Assembly: GCA_032768795.1 (NCBI GenBank)
Contig: CP136495.1
Span: forward strand, 2,048,501-2,112,500
Origin: Tremella fuciformis
Lineage: Eukaryota; Basidiomycota; Tremellomycetes; Tremellales; Tremellaceae
Direction: 5' to 3'
Length of the DNA stretch: 64,000 nucleotides
The position numbers were made by a program, and so were the translations under genes. The stretch's first letter is position 1. The number at the start of each line of letters is the position of its first letter. Below the pieces are notes generated by a model. The model was not told the origin of the DNA. It saw nothing but the letters and a program-made list of their open reading frames with translations, and ran no database searches. This document shows, piece after piece, positions 53,388-61,840 of the stretch.

Positions 53388-53955
53388 TGTCACGCCTGGG
53401 CTCCCTTGGGTAGTGACGAAGGAGGAACGGAGCAAGAATGTTGGGGCTGTAACCCAACGAGGTCGTCACTGGCTTGTCGAGCAAGGACACGGACTAGGAG
53501 GTTCGACTCCGGCGAGGTCGAACTTGACCGAATGGAATCGGACTGGGATGGGGGACTGGGACTGGAGGGGAAGTCACTGGGAGATGTGAAACTGATCCAT
53601 CGCTGGGGCATCTACGAGAGAGTCGCGGGTTTATATATACAATAGGCGTTCAGGTGAACGCCACAGGTGTTCGGGTGATTGTTCGTGTGAACAATCAAAT
53701 ACTACTTCTTCTGGAAGGCGTTCATGTGACCAAAGGGGGTCGGGTGAACGCTGCTTGCGTTCAGGTGAACGTGGCAGGCATGTCGTCCAAGGCTAGTGTT
53801 TGTTCAGGTGAATGGGACCTGTGTTCGAGTGAACACTTGGGTGAACGGTGATGTCGTGGGTAGATGTCCCAATGATGCGGAGTCGGAGCAAGGCGAAGAT
53901 TACTTGAAGTTGAGTCGAAGGGCGGAGCAAAGTCGGAGTTTGGTCGTTCATGACA
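53388..53955 (-). repeat. Ty3 5' LTR
   Basis: 568 bp, TGTCACGCCTGGG to GTTCATGACA on plus. The minus-strand TATAAA is at 53635-53630, with the predicted transcript start at 53604. Confidence 0.95.
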
Positions 53956-53960
53956 ATGTT

Positions 53961-54740
53961 GTCAAGGTGATGGGTGACGTCAAGTCCAAATGAGGCAAGG
54001 ATCCCGTGGAGGGCCTCGGCAAGAAGGTTGCAACGGAAATGGAAGGGACGCTCACATGAGCTTGACTCATCCTCCAGTTGCCTCATTAAGGCACAACCTC
54101 AACAAGGGTCAACCTCAACTAAGGTGAAAAGCTGCCACCAACAATAACTCCGCCTATAACTCCAATACCTCAACAACCTTGTAATGCCGCCGCCTGTTCC
54201 CTCCTCATCACTCATAGCAAGTGCTGAGCGGGCAACAGGTGACCGGATCTACACAGCCGCAGAGCTACAGATTCCGTTGCACTCAACGTCAATCCTTAGG
54301 TCCTCCAGCCCTGAGCAACTATGTGAGAGGCATTGACCATGTGTGACAGGTCAATTGTGTCAGGTATTTTGTCAAAGGTATTGCTGTTGTGACACCTTTG
54401 TTGAGCTTCTCTCACCCAAGTCGCCAAGGTGAGTTGCATGAAAGGATGTCCCTGTGACTGAGCCAGCCACATGCTCTAGATCAACAGGATGAGTATGACT
54501 GTCATGAGACATTGCACTTGATGCCACATTACCCAGAGCATGTCCGGTCTGAGAGAGAAACTGCATAGTCACAATAAATAATCAGAACTATCAAGATGTG
54601 TAAAGGGGGGGGGGGGGGGGAAGGGGAGATGGGAAGGGCTCTCAGACAAAGGAGGCTGGATAGCAATGTGGTCAGGTTTACAATAGTCAATGGAGACAGA
54701 CCACAGAGGACACTGAAGATGCAGCCTGCAAGCTTGAACA
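53961..54740. repeat. Decayed repeat and poly-G tract, no gene
   Basis: 54044-54290 matches 16670-16925 (CACATGAGCTTGACTCATCCTC, AGCTGCCACCAACAATAACTCCGC, CATAGCAAGTGCTGAGCGGG). 54606-54620 is a run of G. No gene supported. Confidence 0.45.
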
Positions 54741-55565
54741 TCAAGGTCCAGCCTGCTGTGTATCCTTGTCCTCATCCCCACTTGAGTGCGAGCCAACATC
54801 ACTGAGGACAAGTTCAGCTTCTTCAAGGGAGGCTGTGATTCCATCTTGGGCAAGTAAGGCTTGAACAGCGGCAGCACCTCTCCGCGGCCGCGTTGTGTCT
54901 TGGTGGGAAAGAATGTTATCAAGAGGAATTGACGCTGAGGTGTAATATGCCTCTCCTTCCGTCTGGTTAGCGTTTAGGTTGTCTTGTTTGTGTAAAGTGG
55001 ACTTGAGATCCTCAGGCATCAGCACACGGAAGACATATGGCTTAGCATTGATTTCTGAAGGATCTTCTCCTTTCTGTATCTTCACCTCCCTTTCCGAGGC
55101 TAGGCAACTCTGTGCATGATTGAAAGACTGCTCCTTGTTTTTGTAAAAGTAGGTGCTCTTAAGTTTTTCAACCAGCACTCTTCTGAATGCTGGGTCCTTG
55201 GCAGGAACATCAACAGTGTATTGCAACGCTGCTTGTTCATAAGGCGTTGAAAGGATCTCAGCCTTCTCTGCATCAGTGAAGCCAGAATACACCGGGAGAT
55301 ACTTCAGCACATCCTCTGGAGTTTGTATTTTGTTCCACATCTCATCATATATTGGTTCAAACATGGAATCCCCTTTGTAAGAATTATGAAAGCCGGTTTC
55401 AAGAATGGATTGCTTTGCATTACCTCCAGAACTTGGTTTTGTAGGGTCAATGGCCATGGTAGTGCCATGATACCAGGTACCACATTGTAAGATTTCTCTG
55501 GCCTTGCTGCTGCTTATTTGTGTGCCTGGAACAAACTCGTACTTCTTGCTCTGCTCTGAAGACAT
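54741..55565 (-). CDS. Unknown protein with ADP-ribosyltransferase-like motifs
   Basis: 274 codons from MSSEQSKKYEFVPGTQISSS (an in-frame ATG at 55574 adds three residues). Three spaced motifs recall the ADP-ribosyltransferase/PARP/KptA fold: WYHGTT with the H-G-T of strand 1 near residue 35, a tyrosine-containing helix (STPYEQAALQY), and GEAYYTSASIPLDNILS, which has the glutamate-strand-IP..IL ending seen in such domains. The middle is charged, and the C-terminus is acidic (SSGDEDKDTQQAGP). No signal peptide. A TATA box (TATAAAGGCAG on minus) lies near 55790. It lies in the LTR island. The fold assignment is inference; NAD use is untested. Confidence 0.5.
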   Translation of the reverse strand: MSSEQSKKYEFVPGTQISSSKAREILQCGTWYHGTTMAIDPTKPSSGGNAKQSILETGFHNSYKGDSMFEPIYDEMWNKIQTPEDVLKYLPVYSGFTDAEKAEILSTPYEQAALQYTVDVPAKDPAFRRVLVEKLKSTYFYKNKEQSFNHAQSCLASEREVKIQKGEDPSEINAKPYVFRVLMPEDLKSTLHKQDNLNANQTEGEAYYTSASIPLDNILSHQDTTRPRRGAAAVQALLAQDGITASLEEAELVLSDVGSHSSGDEDKDTQQAGP

Positions 55566-55574
55566 GCCCTGCAT

Positions 55575-56165
55575 CTCAGTTGATGCTCAGGAAGCTTGTG
55601 GAGTCTAGGTATGGTGTCAGCAATCAGATAACGAGGTGGGAAACAGGTGTGATATGAGCTTGTGTGATGGACAGAAGTGCAATTTGTGGAGTGGTGATCT
55701 CCTGCAAAGAAGTAGCTTTGAAGCCGATGTTAGATGAACAGACACAGTGTGACAGAGGTAACCTGAGCAGACTGCACTGCCTTTATACCACCTGGGCATC
55801 CCAGCGTTGCCAATTGCCTTGGCCCAAAGAGCATGCAATGCTTTCATCTCTTTGATGTCATATTGAGAGATGTTAAGAAAGGTTAAACAAATCTGAAGGG
55901 TTCTGGGTTGGCAAAGCCGCTACAAATCAATCGGCAAGAGTCTTGCCTTTGCCCAAAAGCTGTACTCTGATGAATGGGGCCAGGAGGTCCAGAATCCAGA
56001 ATGACATGCATTTTAAGGTGCACACCTTCAAGAGGGAGACCAATGTTCCATAATCCAATGTTGTAAAGTTAGGATGATTTCACATACATACTTCCAATAA
56101 CCTTGCTGGTTTTGCCCAAATGGGAGATTTGAAAACTGTCAGCTTTTCCCTTTGAGTCCCAATGG
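55575..56165. other. Upstream region of the ART-like gene
   Basis: Contains the TATA box near 55790. No further gene is supported. Confidence 0.35.
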
Positions 56166-56513
56166 ATGCACCCAATGTGTTCTATGACCGCACCCACATT
56201 TCAAATATGCTTGCCGGAGCCAAAAAGAAGAATGCACGACATAAGCCTAAGCCTGCTTGTTGGCTTCCCATCCCAAGACTGCCAGGTACTCCCTAAGCTT
56301 TGCGAAGTACTCTGCAGCCAATCCAGTCTGTTTCAAGTCAAAATATTGCCTCTGAGCAGTGCTCTTGATGTAGGGGTTGTCCAAAGTTGTCTCTCAAGTA
56401 TTCAAAAGCCTCTGGAAGCTGCTGATCCTCTCGTCAAGTTCTTCCCCCAGCACCAGCCGCTGGATAGTGATGGCGTGCGTCTTGCAGGAGCTTGACTTCA
56501 AAAGTGGGCAGAG
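56166..56513 (-). pseudogene. Relic of a retrotransposon gag gene
   Basis: On the minus strand, after a frameshift (FEYLRDNFG in one frame), the sequence reads NPYIKSTAQRQYFDLKQTGL then AAEYFAKLREYLAVLGW, the capsid pattern of Ty3/gypsy gag (compare LRQTGSATHYATEFQRHAAHLHW of the element at 52186). Further on AYLKCGCGHRTHWVHP recalls a zinc knuckle. Stops and a frameshift show decay. It ends beside LTR-D. Confidence 0.55.
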
Positions 56514-56948
56514 TGTCATGATGGCCACGCCCTCCATGACCTACACACGTGACCGACACCTCTCATGTGGTCGACACGTGACCTACCTCGGGCTGGAGAA
56601 TCTCGACAAGGTAGTAGACGTTGGGTGATCGCACAAGGACGGGGCGCAGGAGCAGAGTCATATAGGATGCCCCGGGCGCCCGTCGTAGTTCTTCAGCACT
56701 CTCTGATTGAGTCCCATGGATCACAATTGACGATCTCACTGTCTCTGTGGCACGCAGCGTGGCTGAGTCGCACTCACGCTGCATCATCGATGACCTTGTT
56801 ACCTCGACAACCTTGTAACCTTGACGAGGATCCAACCTCGACGAGGTTCCCACCTCGACATCCTTGTTTCTACCCCTTTACCCTTTATTCTTGACTCTGA
56901 TATTGTGCGAGAGGGCCTCTGCCAATGGGAGAGCGCAGCATTGTGACA
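56514..56948 (+). repeat. LTR, family D copy 1 (435 bp)
   Basis: TGTCATGATGGCC to GCAGCATTGTGACA. Matches, in the other orientation, the two outer parts of 57623-58721. Flanks CAGAG / TGTTA do not match. A gag relic is on the left and a truncated family 3 gene on the right. Confidence 0.8.
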
Positions 56949-57250
56949 TGTTAGGAGAGTTTCAATTTCAGCCATTGTTTGTGCAAGCAGAAATTGACAA
57001 CAGAAAATTGCAAGGAAGAACTTCTTTGGACCCCTGCCAACATTGCTTTTTCACAGCCTTCCAAGTTGACGGTACCCAGTGTAGGTGAGCCGCTGGACCC
57101 AACGGCTCCAACTGGTCCAAGCATCATCAAAAATACGGCTTTGAGCCGTTATTGGTCATGTAAAAGGTCAAGAGATGGGTGCTGCCATCCCATTTCAGGC
57201 CACTGCTTTGGGTGTCTAGGGGATCACCTGATGCAAGGAGTGACTTAAGA
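56949..57250 (+). pseudogene. 3' fragment of a family 3 gene
   Basis: About 56955-57165 matches the last third of the gene at 59407-60045 (GCAGAAATTGACAACAG.AA.TTGCA, GGACCCCTGCC, TTTTCACAGCCTTCC, CCAAGCATCATC). The 5' two thirds are missing, replaced by LTR-D. Confidence 0.75.
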
Positions 57251-57622
57251 GCACTGAGCAAGGTTGATGTCACGACGGGCGTATTGAGAGCACATGGAAG
57301 CCACGTGGGGAGACAAAGCTCGGACTCGTTGATTCAACGCACCACTCGCCGAGCTCGCTGAGGGACGACGGATACTTAGGAAGACTGGGCGCGCGATACG
57401 TTCCGTAGTCTTCTCCCAATTGTTGTCCTCTGCAGGCACGTAGAATCCCTGCGCCATCCCGTCGCTTGGTCTGCCAGCGACACCGAGTTCCCCCGCCGAG
57501 TTCCCCGTCTACCTCCCCAACTCGCCCCAGCTCGTCGAGTTCACCTTCTCGCTCGTTGAGCTTGGCGAGTCCCTCGCCGCACCCCTCACCCAACCCGTTC
57601 ACCTCCTCAAGCTCAGCGAGTC

Positions 57623-58721
57623 TGTCACGATGCTGCGCTCTCCCGTTGGCAGAGGCCCTCTCGCACAATATCAGAGTCAAGAATAAAGGATAAAGGGGTA
57701 GAAACGGGGATGTCAAGGTGGGATCCTCGTTGAGGGTGGATCCTCGTCGAGGCCACAAGCTCGTTGTCACGATACCTCTCTGTCTCTGTCCAAGTGCCCG
57801 TCACTGGGTGACCGAGACTCTTCGACTTCGACGAGGTTTGGCGAGGCTAGGAGGAGTGGCGAGGGCAAGGGCTCGAGGGATTCGTAGAGTCTCGACGAGT
57901 GTCGACGAGGGTGCGGCGAGTTTGGCTAGGCAAGGCAAGACAAGACAAGGTGAGCCGACAGGTGCTAGACCTTAGCAGCTGTTGGCGGGACGGAGCGAGA
58001 GAGAGTAAGTGAAGGGAATAAGTCCCATGCAACTCAATCGCGAGAGTACTGGAGTTCTACGAGGGCTCTGCGAGCCTTATGTATCTTTCGGCGCACCTCC
58101 TCGTCTCTGCCACCAAGTCTCTGCTAGCTCGGCGAGCTCGTTGTCCATCTACGTCGCCCTTCATTGTTCTTGCTCGCCCTATTGTCGAGTTCGCCGGATG
58201 CGGCGAAGTCGCTGAGTAAGCGTTGAGGAGGCCTATTGTTCATCGACGGCGAGCACGGCGAGCATGGCGAGCGTCGAAGAGCTCTTTGTTGCTGGCAAGT
58301 CCTATGGTGACGGTGAGACCTAGCGGTGCGAGATGTATCCTTTTGTCCAACGGATCCGGTAATACCACGTGGATCGGTCTTTGGCGAGTCGCGGCGAGCT
58401 TCGGCGAGCTCCGACGAGTGACCGAGTCACGTGCCTTTGGCTCGGTCTTGCTGGTGCTTTGGTGTCATTCGTGACACTCGTCGAGGTAACAAGGTCATCG
58501 GTGATACAGCGTGATCCATGGGACTCAATCAGAGAGTGCTGAAGAACTACGACGGGCGCCTGGGGCATCCTATATGACTCTGCTCCTGCGCCCCGTCCTT
58601 GTGCGTTCACCCAACGTCTATTACCTTGTCGAGGTTCTCCAGCCCAAGGTAGGTCACGTGTTGACCACGTGAGACGTGTCGGTCACGTGCGTAGGTCGTC
58701 GGGGACGTGGCCGTCGTGACA
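57623..58721 (-). repeat. Solo LTR, family D copy 2, nested in LTR-E
   Basis: TGTCACGATGCTG to GGCCGTCGTGACA with target duplication GAGTC (57618-57622, 58722-58726) inside LTR-E. Interrupted by LTR-C; without it the LTR is about 382 bp. Confidence 0.92.
57765..58476 (-). repeat. Solo LTR, family C copy 2, nested in LTR-D
   Basis: 712 bp, TGTCACGATACC to GTGTCATTCGTGACA, target duplication CTCGT (57760-57764, 58477-58481). Reverse of 44169-44870. Confidence 0.93.
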
Positions 58722-58847
58722 GAGTCCCTCGCTGAGTCCCCTTGGTCAACTCGCCCACATCTGTTGACGTCAACAAGCCCCGCGCCGACCGTCGGTGTAT
58801 GTGCCCCTCGGGCCCTGGACAGAGAAGGCGGTCGTCGTGACAGTTGA

Positions 58848-59406
58848 GACCGTCTCTCATGCCGAGCTTCCAACCAGCACACTCCGCCTGGGAGGCAGGC
58901 CAGAATGCAGTCCTGCCCCAAATCACCAACGCTAAAGCAGCGGCAAAAGACAAGAAGAGGTGCTTACAGACCGTTAGCCCTGCGACTTGATAATACTGTC
59001 ACCTTTTCCTGTTGTAAGAGCCAACTGTCGCCACATCTGCTACAAAAAATCATCCTCTCACATCAAATACTAGCTTTTTGGTATATAAGGTAGCTCATAA
59101 TCTCCCTGGCAACCTTACTGCTTTAAATCTTGAGGGGATTTTGTCATTGCATGTATGGATTATTCAAATGCTCCCTTGGCTTTTGAGATTACACTCCATT
59201 ATGGCTCTGTGCACAGCTTGCTCTGATGCTCTGATACATGTCACACCACAGGCCAGACAGATTTCACAAAACGGCCAGATCCTCAAAATTGTGTAGCAGC
59301 ACTTGCTGAGGCCCTTTGTCACTATGCTCAGAAAGCAAGGCCTGCTTTGGATATAAGAGGTTGTCTAAACCTGTCTGATCCTCGTTTCTTCCCCTCCAAT
59401 TCTATC
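58848..59406. promoter_or_regulatory. Upstream region of family 3 copy 2
   Basis: No gene supported. GGATATAAGAGG at about 59348 is a TATA-like box some 58 bases before the ATG at 59407, similar to copy 1 (CTATAAGAT, about 70 bases before its ATG). Confidence 0.5.
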
Positions 59407-60045
59407 ATGGCAGAAGCAGTGATATCGTGTGATGGTGGCCAACTCTTCAGGGAGGCTTTTCTCACTGATATCGGTAGCACCTTCACTCATCCTGTCGCAC
59501 TGAGTGTGAAGCAGACCAACTGTACCGGGCTGCTATGTGATGATGGCTCAATCTTTGTTAAACAAGATAGCAAGGTTGAGTGGAGTAGTATCGCACGTGG
59601 CACGTATGTATCACCTCCAGCAGTGCAAATGACTCCTTTTTATGCAAATGAGGTCCGCCTGACTGTGATCACACGATTGACAGTGGTGGAAGACCCTAAT
59701 CAAGACACCATTGGGGCAACACTAAGGGTGCATGGTGATATGGCCAATCTCAAGCCGCTGCTTGAAAGAGAGAGAGCGCGGAGTGAGAAGGAGATGTACA
59801 TTCATGCCGAGAAAGTGTTGGGAGATCTCAACTTTGACCCTGTGCGAGTGAAAGCGGAATTTGACAACAGGAAGTTGCACGGGGGGACTCTCTTTGGACC
59901 CCTGCCGACAGGTTGTGTCGCATTTTCACAGCCTTCCGAGTTGACAGCACCGGGCCCAACCGCTCCGACTGCTCCAAGCATCATCGAGAATACGGCCTCA
60001 AGCCACGATCACTCGTCTAGAAGCTCATGCTGTGATCTCATGTAG
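59407..60045 (+). CDS. Unknown protein, family 3 copy 2 (complete)
   Basis: 212 codons from MAEAVISCDGGQLFREAFLT. Beta-rich N-terminal half with VKQTNCTGLLCDDGSIFVKQ, then a charged helix (LLERERARSEKEMYIHAEKV) and a proline-rich tail with PTAPTAPSIIENTASSHDHS, ending SSCCDLM. The final CDLM has the C-A-A-X form, a possible prenylation signal (inference). I start at 59407, not the upstream in-frame ATG at 59347, because a TATA-like box lies between them. Paralogs: 41962-42564 and the fragment 56949-57250. Function unknown. Confidence 0.65.
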   Translation: MAEAVISCDGGQLFREAFLTDIGSTFTHPVALSVKQTNCTGLLCDDGSIFVKQDSKVEWSSIARGTYVSPPAVQMTPFYANEVRLTVITRLTVVEDPNQDTIGATLRVHGDMANLKPLLERERARSEKEMYIHAEKVLGDLNFDPVRVKAEFDNRKLHGGTLFGPLPTGCVAFSQPSELTAPGPTAPTAPSIIENTASSHDHSSRSSCCDLM

Positions 60046-60215
60046 CGTTTGGTGTCCGATGCGCCGAAGTCCGACCGGACTTGAGGGCGATAACATCTGT
60101 CCGATACCTCTCTGCCTCGTACTTATAGATTCCCTCTTATGCAAAGATACCCCTGATGCCCCCTGCTACCATCAAGTGAGGCTTGCCGCAGCAATAGAAC
60201 CTCCGTTTGCTGTCA

Positions 60216-61494
60216 ATGATGACATTTATCGGCACGCTCGACCGTCTGCCCATCGTCGTCGTCGGATCCGGCGGTGAGTCCAGGTCTGGAAGCGCGGTGA
60301 CCAGATGCTGACTTGGCGCAGTGATAGGCCTGACGACGGCGCTGGTGCTTGCTCGACGAGGGCTCAAGGTCCACGTCGTCGCGCGTGATTTCCCGGACGA
60401 CAAGGAGCAGTCGCAAGGCTGGGCGTCGCCATGGGCGGTGAGCATCTCTCAGGCTCTCGAAGTGATCTGCACAAAGTGGAAGGCTAACGGCAGGGCGCGA
60501 ACTGGTGTCCGTTCAGCACCGAGCCGCGTGTGTGCTCCTGGGAGACCGAGGGCTTGTAAATACACCTATACCAAGCGAAAAGCAGTGTGGCTGACGCAGA
60601 GAAACCGCCTGCGCGAGCTCATCCCCGCTGGTCTGGCGATGGAACTGCCGCTCACGCGATACGCATCGACCGAGGCCGGGCTGCACAAGCACTGGTACAG
60701 AGAAGTCGCCGCTCCCGTCCGTGCCACCCATCCACCTCTGTGTCCCTGGTGCTGACGGGCAGTACCGCGAGCTAGACGCCAGCGAGTGCCCAGACGACTG
60801 CGTCGGGGTGTACTTCACCTCCGTCTCCGTCAACGCGCCCGTGTACACACACTGGCTATGGCAACAATGCCTCGCGCTCGGCGTGTCGCGCGAGCGCAAG
60901 ACCCTCTCCTCCCTCAGGGACGCAGCGACGTCAGAGACGGCGATCATCGTGAACGCCAGCGGGCTGGGCGCCAAGACGCTGAGCGACGTGGCGGACGACG
61001 CGGTGGAGCCGATCCGGGGGCAGGTGGTGCTGGTGCGCGCGCCGGGGATCACGACGAGCGTGATGGACGGGCCGCGGACGGGGGAGCCGACGCGGTCGAC
61101 GTACGTGATCCCGCGCCCGAACTCGGGGGGCCAGGTGATCTGCGGGGGGTGCTACCAGGTGGGCTCGATGGACGGGGAGGTGGACCCGGCGCTGTCGGAC
61201 GATATCCTCGAGCGCTGCCTCGCGCACATGCCCGAGTTGCGCACTTTGGACAAGCCAGGGATCAAGGGCATCGATGTGATCCGGCACTGTGTGGGCTTTC
61301 GGCCGTCTCGACGTGGTGGTCCTCGCTTGGAACGAGAGTGGAAGGAAGGGGGCGTGGCGGTGGTGCACGCGTATGGGATTGGGCCGGCGGGATTCCAGGC
61401 CAGCTGGGGTATGGCCAAGGGTGCCGCGGACTTGGTGGGCGAGGCGCTCCTCACTGGACCGCCTCAGCCGGACGTCGCTTCATTGAAGCTTTAG
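60216..61494 (+). CDS. DAO1: D-amino-acid oxidase
   Basis: FAD enzyme that turns D-amino acids into 2-oxo acids, ammonia and H2O2, usually in peroxisomes. The start MMTFIGTLDRLPIVVVGSG joins across the first intron to VIGLTTALVLARRGLKVHVV, the FAD-binding G-x-G-x-x-G. Later come ASPWAGANWCPFS, WYREVAAP, YRELDASECPDDCVGVYFTS then VSVNAPVYTHWL, VNASGLGAKTL, the active-site region STYVIPRPNSGGQVICGG, and the signature VVHAYGIGPAGFQASWGMA. Four introns: after GSG, after PWA (60439-60498), after the WETEG stretch (about 60554-60599), and at about 60719-60760. The C-terminus is SLKL, not the usual SKL peroxisome signal. Confidence 0.9.
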
Positions 61495-61840
61495 ATTCGC
61501 AGTGCGAAAGATAGATGCACATAGACAAACAACAGGTATTCCGGGCATGTATGAGCTACAGAAACTGTCTTCCTCGATCCACTCCTGATAGGCTACACCG
61601 AAATCTTGCCAGTCCAGAGACACCGCCGCCGCTTTGCTCCACTTTGGTCGGCGTCTGTATGACGGGCGAGGTGCGCATGCCCAAGACGTTTGGAGACCGC
61701 TGGGCTAAGACGTGCGGTGCTATAGCTGAGAGCGGGACAGCCTTCGCCTCCATAGCTGAGTGAGGCGTCGTCATCGAAGTCTGACCGAGCGATGTCCTCC
61801 CTCCAAAGGTGGGATGCGGTCTTGGAGACTGCCACTCAGT
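61495..61840. other. Intergenic between DAO and EXO1 3' ends
   Basis: About 345 bases with no gene or repeat seen; 3' regions of two convergent genes. Confidence 0.45.

Larger units (their letters stand above)
47633..53955 (-). mobile_element. Complete Ty3/gypsy chromovirus (one nonsense codon)
   Basis: 568-bp LTRs at 47633-48200 and 53388-53955 (7 differences), perfect target duplication ATGTT (47628-47632, 53956-53960), gag, a -1 frame shift to pro-RT-RNase H-integrase, and a C-terminal chromodomain. Transcribed on the minus strand, so its 5' LTR is on the right. One in-frame TGA splits pol. A primer site complementary to its own predicted transcript start lies at 53376-53385. Confidence 0.95.
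57268..58842 (+). repeat. Solo LTR, family E copy 2, with nested LTRs
   Basis: TGTCACGACGGGCG to GGTCGTCGTGACA with target duplication GTTGA (57263-57267, 58843-58847). Interrupted by LTR-D at 57623-58721. Confidence 0.92.

Noticed and set aside
60786..61514. A 242-codon frame overlapping the D-amino-acid oxidase
   Set aside because: A different frame of the same GC-rich exon; the oxidase frame carries all family motifs.
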